Assembly (NCBI RefSeq): GCF_003060965.1
Contig: NZ_QAII01000001.1
Location: 1 to 51,816 of the forward strand
Direction: 5' to 3'
Length of the DNA stretch: 51,816 bases
From: Caulobacter sp. HMWF025
Lineage (GTDB): Bacteria; Pseudomonadota; Alphaproteobacteria; Caulobacterales; Caulobacteraceae
Shown here: positions 1 to 10,189 of the stretch, piece after piece
How positions within the stretch are numbered: position 1 is the first letter of the stretch
How the letters are laid out: each line of letters begins with the position of its first letter
The notes under the pieces: generated by a model
What the model saw: the letters and a program-made list of their open reading frames with translations, nothing else
Database searches by the model: none
Told to the model about the DNA's origin: nothing
Position numbers and translations under genes: made by a program

Positions 1-1683
<1,683 letters not shown>

Positions 1684-1686
1684 CGG

Positions 1687-2082
1687 ATGCGGGTCGCCAT
1701 CGAACTTCAGCTCCTCGCCGTCGCGGTCGTCCTTGGCCTGATCCACCTGGTGTGGGCCAGCGTCGCCGCGCAGCCGCAGCGGGGGCTGAAGTGGAATGTC
1801 GGCCCGCGCGATACCCCGGTCGTGCTGACCGGCATGGCCGGCCGGCTGGGACGGGCGTCGGCCAATTTTCGCGAAACGTTTCCGCTGTTCGCCGCCGCCG
1901 TCCTGGTCGTCTACCTGGCGGGCCGGATCGGTTCACTCTCGGCGCACGGGGCTCTCGTCTATGTCGTGGCCCGGGCGGTCTATCTGCCGCTCTATGCCTT
2001 TGGTGTTCCTGTCGTACGCAGCCTTGTCTGGGTCGTGTCGATGATCGGTCTCGGGATGGTCCTCGTGGCCATGGTGGTCTGA
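1687..2082 (+). CDS. MAPEG family membrane protein
   Basis: A 131-residue protein with four hydrophobic segments (about residues 5-25, 58-77, 83-103 and 108-130), the MAPEG topology. The segment GRLGRASANFRETFPLF resembles the conserved MAPEG region with R-x-x-x-N-x-x-E-x-F, and AVYLPLYAFG resembles the later YxxxY region. Characterised MAPEG proteins are trimeric glutathione transferases or eicosanoid-pathway enzymes. Bacterial members of this type are mostly uncharacterised, so only the family is assigned. It starts 3 nt after guaB and ends 4 nt before the rRNA methyltransferase gene, so it is almost certainly cotranscribed with both. Confidence 0.8.
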   Translation: MRVAIELQLLAVAVVLGLIHLVWASVAAQPQRGLKWNVGPRDTPVVLTGMAGRLGRASANFRETFPLFAAAVLVVYLAGRIGSLSAHGALVYVVARAVYLPLYAFGVPVVRSLVWVVSMIGLGMVLVAMVV

Positions 2083-2086
2083 CCGC

Positions 2087-3355
2087 ATGCGCGATGGTGG
2101 ACGGGTTTCAGCGGCGATCGAGGTTCTGACCGAGATCGAGGCGCGGCATTTTCCAGTCAAGATGGCGCTGAAGCGCTGGGGCGAGAGCGCGCGCTATGCG
2201 GGCTCCAAGGACCGGGCCTTTGTCTCGGGCCTTGTTCTGGACGCCCTGCGCCGCAAGCGCTCGCTGGGCTTCATGATGGGCGACAGCAGCGCACGCGGCG
2301 TGGTGCTGGGCGTCCTGGCCCATGTCTGGGGCTGGTCGCCGGAGCGGGTGGCCGAGGCCGCGGCCGAAGAGCACGGCGCCGGTGCCCTGGTCGAAACCGA
2401 ATTCCAGGCCCTTTCGGCGCCGGCCTCTCTTTCGGACGCTCCGGGACCGGTGGCGGGCGACTATCCCGACTGGCTGGAGCCGCCTCTGGCCCGCGCGTTC
2501 GGCGAGACGGTTCGCAACGAGATGGCGGCCCTGTCGCAGCGCGCGCCGGTCGACCTGCGGATCAATACGATCAAGACCGACACCGAGCGGGGCGGCAAGG
2601 CCGTGGCACCGATCGGTGCCGTGCCGGCGGGCTTGCTACCCAATGCCTTCCGCATTCCCGCGCCTGAAGCTGCAGACCGCACCCCGTCGGTGGAGGCCGT
2701 GCCGGCCTTTTCCAAGGGCTGGTTCGAGGTGCAGGACCTGGGCTCGCAGATCGCCGCCGCCGTGGCAGGCGAGATCCGCGGCAAGCAGGTGCTGGACTTC
2801 TGCGCCGGCGGCGGGGGCAAGACCCTCGCCCTTGCGGCCGCCATGGGCAATACCGGCCAGATCTTCGCCCATGACAGCGATGCCCGCCGCCTGGCCGACA
2901 CGATCCGTCGCAGTCAGAGGGCCGGGGTCCGCAACCTGCAGATCCGCTCGCCGATCGAGGCCGAGCCGCTGAAGGGGCTGGAAGGCAAGCTGGATGTCGT
3001 CTTCGTCGATGCGCCCTGCACCGGCTCGGGCACCTGGCGCCGGCACCCCGACGCCAAGTGGCGCCTGTCGCCCGACCAGCTGGCCAAGCGCCAGATCGAG
3101 CAGGATAGTGTGCTGATCGATGCCTCGGACTTCGTGAAGGTCGGTGGCCGGATGATCTATGTCACCTGCTCGATGCTGGCCGAGGAGAACGAGGATCGTG
3201 TCAGCGCCTTCCTGGCCCGCCGCAGCGACTTCAAGGTTGCGCCGATCGCCCTGGACGGCATCACCCAATACCTGACGGCGGAGGGCTATCTGCGCCTGAC
3301 GCCGCATCGCGCCGGGACGGACGGCTTCTTTGCCGCCGTCTTGGAGAGACACTAA
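2087..3355 (+). CDS. RsmB/NOP-family rRNA (cytosine-5) methyltransferase
   Basis: SAM-dependent enzyme that methylates cytosine C5 in rRNA. The 422-residue product has a NusB-like N-terminal part (about residues 1-80) as in RsmB, then a Rossmann methyltransferase domain. The SAM-binding motif is DFCAGGGGKTLALAA. Motif IV is DAPCTGSGTWRRHPD with Cys311, and motif VI is YVTCSMLAEEN with Cys361; these two cysteines act as release and attacking residues in the family. The N-terminal part is shorter than in E. coli RsmB, and alphaproteobacteria often carry more than one paralogue, so the exact target base is left open. It sits between the MAPEG gene and guaA on the same strand. Confidence 0.88.
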   Translation: MRDGGRVSAAIEVLTEIEARHFPVKMALKRWGESARYAGSKDRAFVSGLVLDALRRKRSLGFMMGDSSARGVVLGVLAHVWGWSPERVAEAAAEEHGAGALVETEFQALSAPASLSDAPGPVAGDYPDWLEPPLARAFGETVRNEMAALSQRAPVDLRINTIKTDTERGGKAVAPIGAVPAGLLPNAFRIPAPEAADRTPSVEAVPAFSKGWFEVQDLGSQIAAAVAGEIRGKQVLDFCAGGGGKTLALAAAMGNTGQIFAHDSDARRLADTIRRSQRAGVRNLQIRSPIEAEPLKGLEGKLDVVFVDAPCTGSGTWRRHPDAKWRLSPDQLAKRQIEQDSVLIDASDFVKVGGRMIYVTCSMLAEENEDRVSAFLARRSDFKVAPIALDGITQYLTAEGYLRLTPHRAGTDGFFAAVLERH

Positions 3356-3412
3356 CGCGACTTCGCCCGCACGGGGGAAGCCGACAGATCGAACGCTGGA
3401 GACCCATCGCCC

Positions 3413-4972
3413 ATGACCGCCCCCGTCCACCACCAGCGCGTCCTGATTGTCGATTTCGGAAGCCAGGTCACCCAGCTGATCGCCCGTCGGGTGCGCGAAG
3501 CCGGCGTCTATTGCGAGATCCATCCGTTCGACAAGGCCGAGGCCCTGGTCGATGACTATGCGCCCTCGGCCATCATCCTGTCGGGCGGCCCGGCCAGCGT
3601 GCTGGAGACCGACAGCCCCCGCATCGGCAGGAAGCTGTTCGAGATGGGCGTTCCGCTGCTGGCCATCTGCTACGGCCAGCAACTGCTGTGCGACGTGCTG
3701 GGCGGCAAGGTCGAGGGCGGCCACGCCGGCGAGTTCGGCCGCGCCGAACTGACCATCGGCAAGACCAGCCCGCTGTTCGAGGGCCTCGCAGCCGTCGGTG
3801 AGCTTGAAACTGTCTGGATGAGCCACGGCGACCGCGTCACGGCCATCCCGGACGGCTTCGACGTCATCGCCACCTCGGTCGGCGCCCCGTTCGCCGCCAT
3901 CGCCGATGATGCCCGCAAGATCTATGCGGTGCAGTTCCACCCCGAGGTGGTCCACACCGTCAACGGCACGCAGGTCTATCGCAACTTCCTGAAGCTGGCC
4001 GGGCTGAAGGGCGACTGGACCATGGCGGCCTTCCGCCAGGAGATGGTCGGCAAGATCCGCGCCCAGGTCGGGACCGGCAAGGTGATCTGCGGCCTGTCGG
4101 GCGGGGTCGACAGCTCGGTCGCCGCTGTTCTGATCCACGAAGCCATCGGCGACCAGCTGACCTGCGTCTTCGTCGACACCGGCCTGCTGCGCAAGAACGA
4201 GGCCGACCAGGTCGTCACCCTGTTCCGCGACCACTACAACATCCCGCTGATCCATGTTGACGCCGGCGACGAGTTCCTCGGGGCCCTGGCCGGGGTCAGC
4301 GATCCCGAGACCAAGCGTAAGATCATCGGCGGCAAGTTCATCGATATCTTCGACCGCGAGGCGGCCAAGATCGACGGGGCCGACTTCCTGGCCCAGGGCA
4401 CGCTCTATCCGGACGTCGTCGAGAGCGTCTCGGCGCGGGGCGGCCCCTCGGCGGTGATCAAGAGCCACCATAATGTCGGCGGTCTGCCCGACTTCATGAA
4501 GCTGAAGCTGGTCGAGCCGCTGCGTGAGCTATTCAAGGACGAGGTCCGCGCCCTCGGCGTCGAACTGGGCCTGGCCCCGGCCTTCGTCGGCCGCCATCCG
4601 TTCCCCGGCCCGGGCCTGGCCATCCGCATTCCCGGCGACATCACGCCCGAGAAGGTCAAGGTGCTGCAGGACGCCGATGCCATCTACCTTGAAGAGATCC
4701 GCAAGGCGGGCCTCTATGACCAGATCTGGCAGGCCTTTGCCGTGCTGCTGCCGGTCAAGACCGTCGGCGTCATGGGTGATGCCCGCACCTATGAGAACGT
4801 CCTGGCCCTGCGGGCGGTGACCTCGACCGACGGCATGACCGCCGACTTCTTCGAGTTCCCCTGGGACGTTCTGGGCAAGACCGCCACCCGGATCATCAAC
4901 GAGGTCCGCGGCGTCAATCGCGTCGTCTATGACGTGACCTCCAAGCCCCCCGGCACGATCGAGTGGGAATAG
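3413..4972 (+). CDS. guaA: GMP synthase (glutamine-hydrolysing)
   Basis: Converts XMP to GMP using ATP and glutamine. The 519-residue protein has an N-terminal class I glutamine amidotransferase domain with the nucleophile Cys86 in AICYGQQL and the partner HPE motif in [10 protein letters not shown]. An ATP-pyrophosphatase domain follows, with the PP-loop [12 protein letters not shown] near residue 227, and then the C-terminal dimerisation domain. The family usually has CYGMQ; here the Met is Gln. ATG 3413 is preceded by GGAGA about 10 nt upstream. It faces the minus-strand gene ending at 4983 across only 10 nt. Confidence 0.97.
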   Translation: MTAPVHHQRVLIVDFGSQVTQLIARRVREAGVYCEIHPFDKAEALVDDYAPSAIILSGGPASVLETDSPRIGRKLFEMGVPLLAICYGQQLLCDVLGGKVEGGHAGEFGRAELTIGKTSPLFEGLAAVGELETVWMSHGDRVTAIPDGFDVIATSVGAPFAAIADDARKIYAVQFHPEVVHTVNGTQVYRNFLKLAGLKGDWTMAAFRQEMVGKIRAQVGTGKVICGLSGGVDSSVAAVLIHEAIGDQLTCVFVDTGLLRKNEADQVVTLFRDHYNIPLIHVDAGDEFLGALAGVSDPETKRKIIGGKFIDIFDREAAKIDGADFLAQGTLYPDVVESVSARGGPSAVIKSHHNVGGLPDFMKLKLVEPLRELFKDEVRALGVELGLAPAFVGRHPFPGPGLAIRIPGDITPEKVKVLQDADAIYLEEIRKAGLYDQIWQAFAVLLPVKTVGVMGDARTYENVLALRAVTSTDGMTADFFEFPWDVLGKTATRIINEVRGVNRVVYDVTSKPPGTIEWE

Positions 4973-4982
4973 GCGGCCGCCC

Positions 4983-6170
4983 TTAAGGCGCGTCCTGCAC
5001 TTCGACTCGGTTCTCGAGGGTGCCCATCCGGTCGACGCGAATGGTCACCACATCGCCGGGCTGCAGATAGGCGTTGGTGGCCCGGTCATCGGTGATGGTT
5101 CTCTCGATGATGGCCTGGACGAGGCTGTGCTTTCCGAAGCTGGCCACCCAGTCGAGGGTACCGCGCACGAGGGTTGCGGGCCCCGGTCCCTTGAACACCG
5201 TGCCCGCCGGCGTGCCGGCCAGGATCAGGGTGCGGTCGGGAATGACGCCCTGGGCGCTGACCGGAAGCCGGGCCTGACCCTCCCGCCACGTCCAGACGGC
5301 ATCCTTGCGTCGGGCGGTTTCGAGCAGAAGGCGGTCAAGGTCCCAGATCCACTGGGTCACCCGGGTTTTCTGCCGCGCCTGGCCGTTGACCGACAGATTC
5401 AGTTCGAGCGGCTTCACGAAGGTCTTCAGGTCGCGCGGAATGACCAGCAGGTCGCCGACCGGAAGGAAGCCCCTGCCGCTCTTGCCGTCGGTGAAGCCCT
5501 TGCCGGAGGTGATGTCCGAGACATCGGCCCCACGCAGCAGGGCTGCGCGGTCGGTGATGTCATTGCACAGGATCAGCCCGCCCTTGGCACCGCCGGCTGT
5601 CGCAAGCGGGGTCAGGGTGACCAGACACAGCTCGACCTCATAGTCGAGCAGGCCCTTGATCGCGGGCACTGACGCACGCGGACCGGTAGGCTGGGCCAGC
5701 TTGGCGAACAGGAACGGGCCGTCCTCGACCTTGGCCTCGTCGGCGTGTTCGGGATAGTTGGTGGCCGCCGCCGAATGCACGCTCCGTAGCTCGACGGGTA
5801 CGGTCAGGGTTGCGGCATCGCGGCTCAGATCCTTGCCGCCGGCGGCGATGAAGGCGGCCACCGCGTCATAGCCCAGCCGGTTGTAGAGCGCGATGGCGTC
5901 CTCGCCCGGCTGCATCAGCGGGGCCAGATCCACGCCGGAGACGGTGCCGTCCTGATAGCGCCGCACGGCGAGGGTGCTCGTGCCTGAACTGTCCATTGAG
6001 CGGGCAAAGGTCAGGGCATCGTCGAGCGGGGCGATGGCCAGCGTCGCCCGCAGCGGCTCCGGCGGAGCCGGACGCGGCGGGAGTGTCGCCTTCACGGGCT
6101 GCAGGGCCAGGACCGTGACGGCTGCGACCGGCAGCAGGAGCAGCAGGGCGGCGATGGATCTCAGGCGCAT
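4983..6170 (-). CDS. Fumarylacetoacetate hydrolase-family protein with N-terminal signal or anchor
   Basis: A 395-residue protein. Residues 5-23 are a hydrophobic stretch after MRLR, a signal peptide or membrane anchor, followed by a Pro/Ala-rich linker. The rest resembles the FAH fold: ATNYPEHADEA (compare the NY-x-x-H-x-x-E of the family), the metal-binding pair in LLDYEVELCL (Glu178, Glu180), the downstream Asp of LCNDITDR, and LILAGTPAGTVFKGPG near the end. FAH enzymes hydrolyse C-C bonds of acyl-keto acids or isomerise related compounds, normally in the cytosol, so the leader is unusual. It lies 42 nt downstream of the PhlG-like gene and is probably the last gene of that operon. The substrate is unknown. 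Confidence 0.75.
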   Translation of the reverse strand: MRLRSIAALLLLLPVAAVTVLALQPVKATLPPRPAPPEPLRATLAIAPLDDALTFARSMDSSGTSTLAVRRYQDGTVSGVDLAPLMQPGEDAIALYNRLGYDAVAAFIAAGGKDLSRDAATLTVPVELRSVHSAAATNYPEHADEAKVEDGPFLFAKLAQPTGPRASVPAIKGLLDYEVELCLVTLTPLATAGGAKGGLILCNDITDRAALLRGADVSDITSGKGFTDGKSGRGFLPVGDLLVIPRDLKTFVKPLELNLSVNGQARQKTRVTQWIWDLDRLLLETARRKDAVWTWREGQARLPVSAQGVIPDRTLILAGTPAGTVFKGPGPATLVRGTLDWVASFGKHSLVQAIIERTITDDRATNAYLQPGDVVTIRVDRMGTLENRVEVQDAP

Positions 6171-6212
6171 GGCGGGTTCAACCGTTCCGGTGGGAAGGAG
6201 TCAGGAGAGGGC

Positions 6213-7043
6213 TCAGGCCGGGTCCCTGAACTGGGCGTGGAGTGCCGGCAGGAAGCTGGCCAGGTGCGGCATCTCCTGGGCGCAATGGACCAGCAGGGCG
6301 CGGGCATCGGCCTCGCCGAGTTTCAGGACCCGTCTGGCCACGGCGGCGGCCAGGGTTCCCGCCAGGTTTCGGCCGGCGACGTGGCGACCACCCATCCAGA
6401 ACCTGGAGCGCATTTCACTGCCGCCCGGTACCCGACGCACATGATGGGCCAGATAGCCGACCTCGATGGGCGCTTCGCCCAGTCCGATACGGGCGCAGAC
6501 GATCGTCGCCTCGCGGTCGTCCTCGAGGCTGCGGTCGGTAAAGCCGAGTTGCCCCGGCGGAAGGAACCGGATCGAGCCGCGGATGAGGTCGCTGCCAATA
6601 TACTCGTCGACGAGTGAGGTCTGGCCGACATAGCAGGCCCGGCCGGTCGAGCCCTCGGGCGGCATGTCTCGCCACGCCACATGCACATGGGCCTGGGGGT
6701 GCCAGAGCTTGTACTTGGCCGCCTGATCACCGTGCCAGCCGAACCACCAGTCGACCATGGCCGGCGTCACGCCGGGCATGTCCGTCCGGACGCTGACCCG
6801 CATCCCGCCGTCTTCGGTCAGGACGTAGCCGTCTTCCAGCAGCGGAGCCTCGCCGAACAGGTTTTGCGCGGCCCCGTCGAGGTCGGGCAGCAGCGCTTCG
6901 GGTACGCCGCCCCGGTCCAGGGCCGCCTGGACGTGAGCCGCCAGGCCCGCCATCTGGGGCTTGAAGAAGCGGGCAAACAGCTGGGCATGGTCCGTCGCGT
7001 CATAGCCCAGATGCCGACCGGGAAGAGCCTTGCTGCGCTTCAT
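6213..7043 (-). CDS. 2,4-diacetylphloroglucinol hydrolase (PhlG)-like enzyme
   Basis: A 276-residue cytosolic protein of the DAPG-hydrolase family, zinc enzymes that cleave an acetyl group from a phloroglucinol ring through C-C hydrolysis. The family core is recognisable: WWFGWHG then YKLWHPQAHVHV (residues 99-122). Likely zinc ligands are a His in HPQAHVH (115-121), Glu147 in VDEYIG, and the His253/Glu257 pair of HCAQE; the spacing is close to that of the four ligands of Pseudomonas PhlG. Its ATG overlaps the stop of the upstream FAD oxidase by 4 nt, so the two are translationally coupled. Homologues act on various aromatic or polyketide-like compounds, so the true substrate is open. Confidence 0.75.
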   Translation of the reverse strand: MKRSKALPGRHLGYDATDHAQLFARFFKPQMAGLAAHVQAALDRGGVPEALLPDLDGAAQNLFGEAPLLEDGYVLTEDGGMRVSVRTDMPGVTPAMVDWWFGWHGDQAAKYKLWHPQAHVHVAWRDMPPEGSTGRACYVGQTSLVDEYIGSDLIRGSIRFLPPGQLGFTDRSLEDDREATIVCARIGLGEAPIEVGYLAHHVRRVPGGSEMRSRFWMGGRHVAGRNLAGTLAAAVARRVLKLGEADARALLVHCAQEMPHLASFLPALHAQFRDPA

Positions 7044-8383
7044 GCGGCGGGCCTCATATAGGGCTTGAAGCGACCTTCGGGGTCATAGTGGCTCCGCAGC
7101 ACCTCCAGCCGGTCCCGGTTGGCGGCAGCCATGAACGGAGCCGGACGCCGTCCGAGGTTTTCGTCAGCCAGCTGGATGCCCGCGCTATAGGGTTCGAGCG
7201 CGCGCATGTGGTCAGTCGCCCAGGCCTCGTCAGCGGGTGTCGAACCCTCAGTGCGCAACCCGCCGTACAGGGCCAGATAGGTCCGGGCCTCCAGCGAGAA
7301 GGCCATGTCGGGCCGTGAGGCCGGCGGGTTCCAGTTGAGCCACAGGGCATGGCTCGGGGCGGCGGGCTGGCTGTTGGCAATCTGTCTGAGGGCCGGGAGG
7401 AGGGGCGTGATCGGCCCGTCCATCCACATGCTGTCGGTCGTCCAGCGGGTATTGGGCAGGAAGAGGGTCTTCTCGCCGGTCTTCATCATCATTTCGAGCG
7501 ACATCGGGATCAGGGGCAGGCTCAGGCTCGCCTTGCCGCGAACCGGGCTGCTCTCCATGAAGGCCACCGCGTCCCGGGCCTCGCGGTAACTGTCGGCCAG
7601 CACCGGGGCAAAGACTTCCAGCCCATGCGCAGCGATACCGAGGGCCCGACGGTTGAAGACCATCTGAAACTCGACCTTCGGCGACACCGTCGGACCGGCC
7701 TCGTCGGCCCAGGCCATGACCGCCTCGAGGTGTCGGATCCTGAAGACCTGCAGCTTCAGGCCGACAAACCTGGGACGGGGCTGGAGCTTCAGGTGGAAGC
7801 CGACGACCACGCCGAAGAAGCCGGGCCCCGCGCCCCGGGCCGCCCAGAGCAGGTCGGCGTTTTCCTGTTCGCTGGCATGGACGAGGGTGCCGTCGGCCAG
7901 GACGACGTCGATGCCGATCACGCTCTGGCAGGCCAGGCCGTTGACGCGGCTGTTCCAGCCGAACCCGCCCTGCAGCAGGAAACCGCCCATGCCCACCGTG
8001 TAGGCGTGGGCCACAGGGAAGAAGAGCTTCCGCCGGGCCAGGGCGGCATTGAGCTCGCCGGCCAGACAAGCCGGACCGATCACCGCCGTCCGCTCGGCCG
8101 CGTTGATGGCGAGGCTGTTGAGCCGCGACAGGTCCAGCAACAGGCCGCCGTCGCGGATATGGTTTTGCGCCCAGCTATGTCCGCCCGAACAGATGCCGAT
8201 GGACAGCCCCTCGTCTCGGGCTCTCTGCACGGCGGCGATGACGTCCTCGACCGAGCGGGCCTGGACGATCAGGTCGGGCCGGCGACCGGGATCGCGGGCG
8301 TTGAAGCTGGTGCCGAGCAAAGCGGTCTCGAAGCCTTCATCACCCCGGGCGAGGATCCGGGCGGGGCTGGTTGGTCGCTTCAT
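7040..8383 (-). CDS. FAD-dependent oxidoreductase, berberine-bridge/PCMH type
   Basis: A 447-residue flavoprotein. The N-terminal PCMH FAD-binding domain has ICSGGHSW, in which His69 is the expected covalent FAD attachment site, then AYTVGMGGFLLQGGFGW and the RVNGLACQSV loop. A C-terminal BBE-like segment should be near the end. The second attachment cysteine of bicovalent members, usually in a G-x-C-x-x-V-G context, is replaced: the local sequence is VAHAYTVG. The flavin is therefore probably singly linked. Such enzymes oxidise alcohols, sugars or phenolic natural products with O2. Its ATG shares one base with the tetR stop, and its end overlaps the PhlG-like start, so it is part of the same operon. 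Confidence 0.85.
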   Translation of the reverse strand: MKRPTSPARILARGDEGFETALLGTSFNARDPGRRPDLIVQARSVEDVIAAVQRARDEGLSIGICSGGHSWAQNHIRDGGLLLDLSRLNSLAINAAERTAVIGPACLAGELNAALARRKLFFPVAHAYTVGMGGFLLQGGFGWNSRVNGLACQSVIGIDVVLADGTLVHASEQENADLLWAARGAGPGFFGVVVGFHLKLQPRPRFVGLKLQVFRIRHLEAVMAWADEAGPTVSPKVEFQMVFNRRALGIAAHGLEVFAPVLADSYREARDAVAFMESSPVRGKASLSLPLIPMSLEMMMKTGEKTLFLPNTRWTTDSMWMDGPITPLLPALRQIANSQPAAPSHALWLNWNPPASRPDMAFSLEARTYLALYGGLRTEGSTPADEAWATDHMRALEPYSAGIQLADENLGRRPAPFMAAANRDRLEVLRSHYDPEGRFKPYMRPAA

Positions 8384-9072
8384 CAGGATCTTCCTTCCGA
8401 AGGGGCCCCGGCCGGCGGCAGGGCCAGCCAGCGCATCGGCAGAACCGTCGGCGGCGGCAGGGGCAGGGGCTCGTGGGCCAGTCTTTCTGCCTCAGGGGGC
8501 GCGACGCAGATCTGCATCAGCAGGCGAGCTACGCCGGTGTCGATCGCCGAAGCGGGCAGGGTGCCGCGATAGAGATCCAGAGCCAGTCCGGTGATTGCGC
8601 CGGCGATCATGCTCGTGGTGAGCGCGATGTCGTCAGGGCTGAACAGGCCAAGCTCCTGCCCTTCAACCAGATCCTGCCGCAGCCGCAGGCGCAGTTCGCT
8701 TGAAAGCCGGTCGGGGGGGATGCCGACATCGAACATCAGTCGGCCAAGGCCCGGGGCCTGGGCGACCAGCCTCAGGGTCTGGCGGGTAATGCGGGCGAAA
8801 CGAACGTCGGGCTGCAGCCGGGCGGCACCCAGCCCGCTCATGGCGGCGGCGTGGGTTGCGCCCAGCAGCTCGCCGAGATCGGCGATCAGGGCCGGAACGT
8901 CCGGATAGTAGTTATAGAAGGTCGCGTGCACGACCCCTGCATGATCGGTGATCTGTCGCAGGCCGAGGCCGGCGGCGCTGTGCTCCATCAGCAGGGTCTG
9001 GGCGGAGACCAGCAACTGGTCGCGGGTTCGGGCCCGCTTGCTGCCGGTAAGCGTGGTCGGTCGAGATGTCAT
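8383..9072 (-). CDS. TetR-family transcriptional regulator
   Basis: A 229-residue repressor-type regulator. The N-terminal helix-turn-helix covers about residues 15-60 and includes LRQITDHAGVVHATFYNYY, the typical TetR recognition helix with F-Y-x-Y-Y. The remainder is the helical ligand-binding and dimer domain, ending in a Pro-rich tail. I chose ATG 9072; a TTG at 9099 would add nine residues. The gene leads a tightly overlapped set (tetR, oxidase, PhlG-like) and has two inverted repeats at its 5' end, so autoregulation of the whole operon is likely. In Pseudomonas, phlG is likewise controlled by a TetR protein (PhlH), which makes a phenolic inducer plausible. Confidence 0.85.
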   Translation of the reverse strand: MTSRPTTLTGSKRARTRDQLLVSAQTLLMEHSAAGLGLRQITDHAGVVHATFYNYYPDVPALIADLGELLGATHAAAMSGLGAARLQPDVRFARITRQTLRLVAQAPGLGRLMFDVGIPPDRLSSELRLRLRQDLVEGQELGLFSPDDIALTTSMIAGAITGLALDLYRGTLPASAIDTGVARLLMQICVAPPEAERLAHEPLPLPPPTVLPMRWLALPPAGAPSEGRS

Positions 9073-9081
9073 AAAATGACA
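9067..9081. promoter_or_regulatory. Perfect palindrome, candidate TetR operator over the tetR start codon
   Basis: TGTCATAAAATGACA is a perfect inverted repeat (6-bp arms, 3-bp centre). It contains the minus-strand start codon of tetR. A repressor bound here would block transcription or early elongation of the tetR-oxidase-hydrolase operon. Confidence 0.5.
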
Positions 9082-9091
9082 TTTCGTTATT

Positions 9092-9108
9092 TTTGACAAA
9101 GAGTCAAA
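9092..9108. promoter_or_regulatory. Second palindrome and possible -35 region upstream of tetR
   Basis: TTTGACAAAGAGTCAAA is an inverted repeat with perfect 6-bp arms around a 5-bp centre. On the minus strand it contains TTGACT, a plausible -35 hexamer. Its inner half-site GACA/TGTC is shared with the palindrome at 9067-9081, 25 bp away. The AT-rich patch stands out from the GC-rich surroundings. It lies in the 57-bp gap between the nucleoside hydrolase gene and tetR. Confidence 0.45.
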
Positions 9109-9129
9109 TCGGCTTGCGGGCCGGGACCG

Positions 9130-10089
9130 TCAGGACAGGGCGTTACGCATCGCCCGGAAGAAACCCGCGCGATCGACGGCCTTGATAACCCGGGCATTGG
9201 GCGGTCTGCGCTTCAGGGCCGGATCGGCGAGCTCGATATCGGGCAGGATGCTGTGCGAGACGCTCAGATAGCCGCGGGTCAGTTCGCCCAGGGTCTCGAC
9301 ATCGACCACGGCCTGTTCAGCCTCGAGGATCAGGCGCTCGTCGAGGGCCAGGGCGCAGGTCAGGGCGTCAGGGTGCAGGCTGCCGTTCAGGCCCTCGGTG
9401 TCCTGGGCGAAGGCCAGGGAGGCGCGATTGACGTCGGTGAAGAACTTGGCTTTCGGAGTCCCGAGGGCCTCCAGCTCCGCCAGCTGCTCCAGGTCCAGCA
9501 GGCCGTCCTTCAGGGTCAGGGTCCAGGTGACGATCGACAGGTTGAAGCCGGCATTGATCACGATCCGCGCGGCTTCGGGGTCGACATAGAAGTTGTACTC
9601 CGCCGCCGGGGTGACATTGCCGACCCCGTTGTCGGTACCGCCCATGACCCAGAGATGGCGGATCGCCGCCGCGATCCGGGGCTCGCGCAGATAGGCCAGG
9701 GCGATATTGGTCAGGGGGGCCTGGGCGATCACGGTGATTTCGCCGGGGGCTGCCATCACCCGCCGTACGATTTCGTCGACCGCATGGCTGTCAGCCGGGC
9801 GCTGGGTCGTCCTGGCAAAGCCGCTGTCGCTCATCCCGTCGGCCCCGAACACATAGGCCGCATCGAGCGGCGCGCGCGACATCGGGGCCTGGGTGCCCAG
9901 ATAGACCGGCACAGCGCTCGCCTGCCCACAGGCCTCCAGCGTGACCAGGGCATTCTCGGCATGCTGCACGAAGCCGACATTGCCATGGGCGATGGTGATG
10001 GCTTCGACGGTCACCCCGGGGCGGGTGAGGGCGAGCATCAGGGAGAAGACGTCATCCCCGGCGGTATCGGTGTCGATGATCAGGCGCAT
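9130..10089 (-). CDS. Inosine/uridine-preferring nucleoside hydrolase family
   Basis: Hydrolyses the N-glycosidic bond of ribonucleosides, releasing base and ribose. The 319-residue protein has the family's calcium-binding Asp cluster near the N-terminus, written DTDTAGDDVFSL where most members have DTDPGIDDA. It also has HGNV, APLTNIALA, EYNFYVDPEAA with the conserved Asn, and HPDAL with the late Asp ligand. The change of Pro-Gly-Ile to Thr-Ala-Gly keeps the acidic residues, so activity is likely. It is on the same strand as the tetR operon, upstream of the palindromes, so it probably has its own transcript. Purine salvage is the likely role, but the specificity cannot be read from the sequence. 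Confidence 0.9.
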   Translation of the reverse strand: MRLIIDTDTAGDDVFSLMLALTRPGVTVEAITIAHGNVGFVQHAENALVTLEACGQASAVPVYLGTQAPMSRAPLDAAYVFGADGMSDSGFARTTQRPADSHAVDEIVRRVMAAPGEITVIAQAPLTNIALAYLREPRIAAAIRHLWVMGGTDNGVGNVTPAAEYNFYVDPEAARIVINAGFNLSIVTWTLTLKDGLLDLEQLAELEALGTPKAKFFTDVNRASLAFAQDTEGLNGSLHPDALTCALALDERLILEAEQAVVDVETLGELTRGYLSVSHSILPDIELADPALKRRPPNARVIKAVDRAGFFRAMRNALS

Positions 10090-10189
10090 GGGACGATTTG
10101 ACCTGATCCGGCCCGGCGGGCCAGTGGGGGAGTCAGGGAAAGCCGGGTCATTCCCGGGTGGACCCCCAAAAAATCAGGGGAAGGATCCG

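Noticed and set aside
4972..4981. GGCGGCCGCC palindrome between guaA and the FAH-like gene
   Set aside because: No loop and no T-tract, so it is not a convincing terminator; such GC palindromes are expected by chance here.
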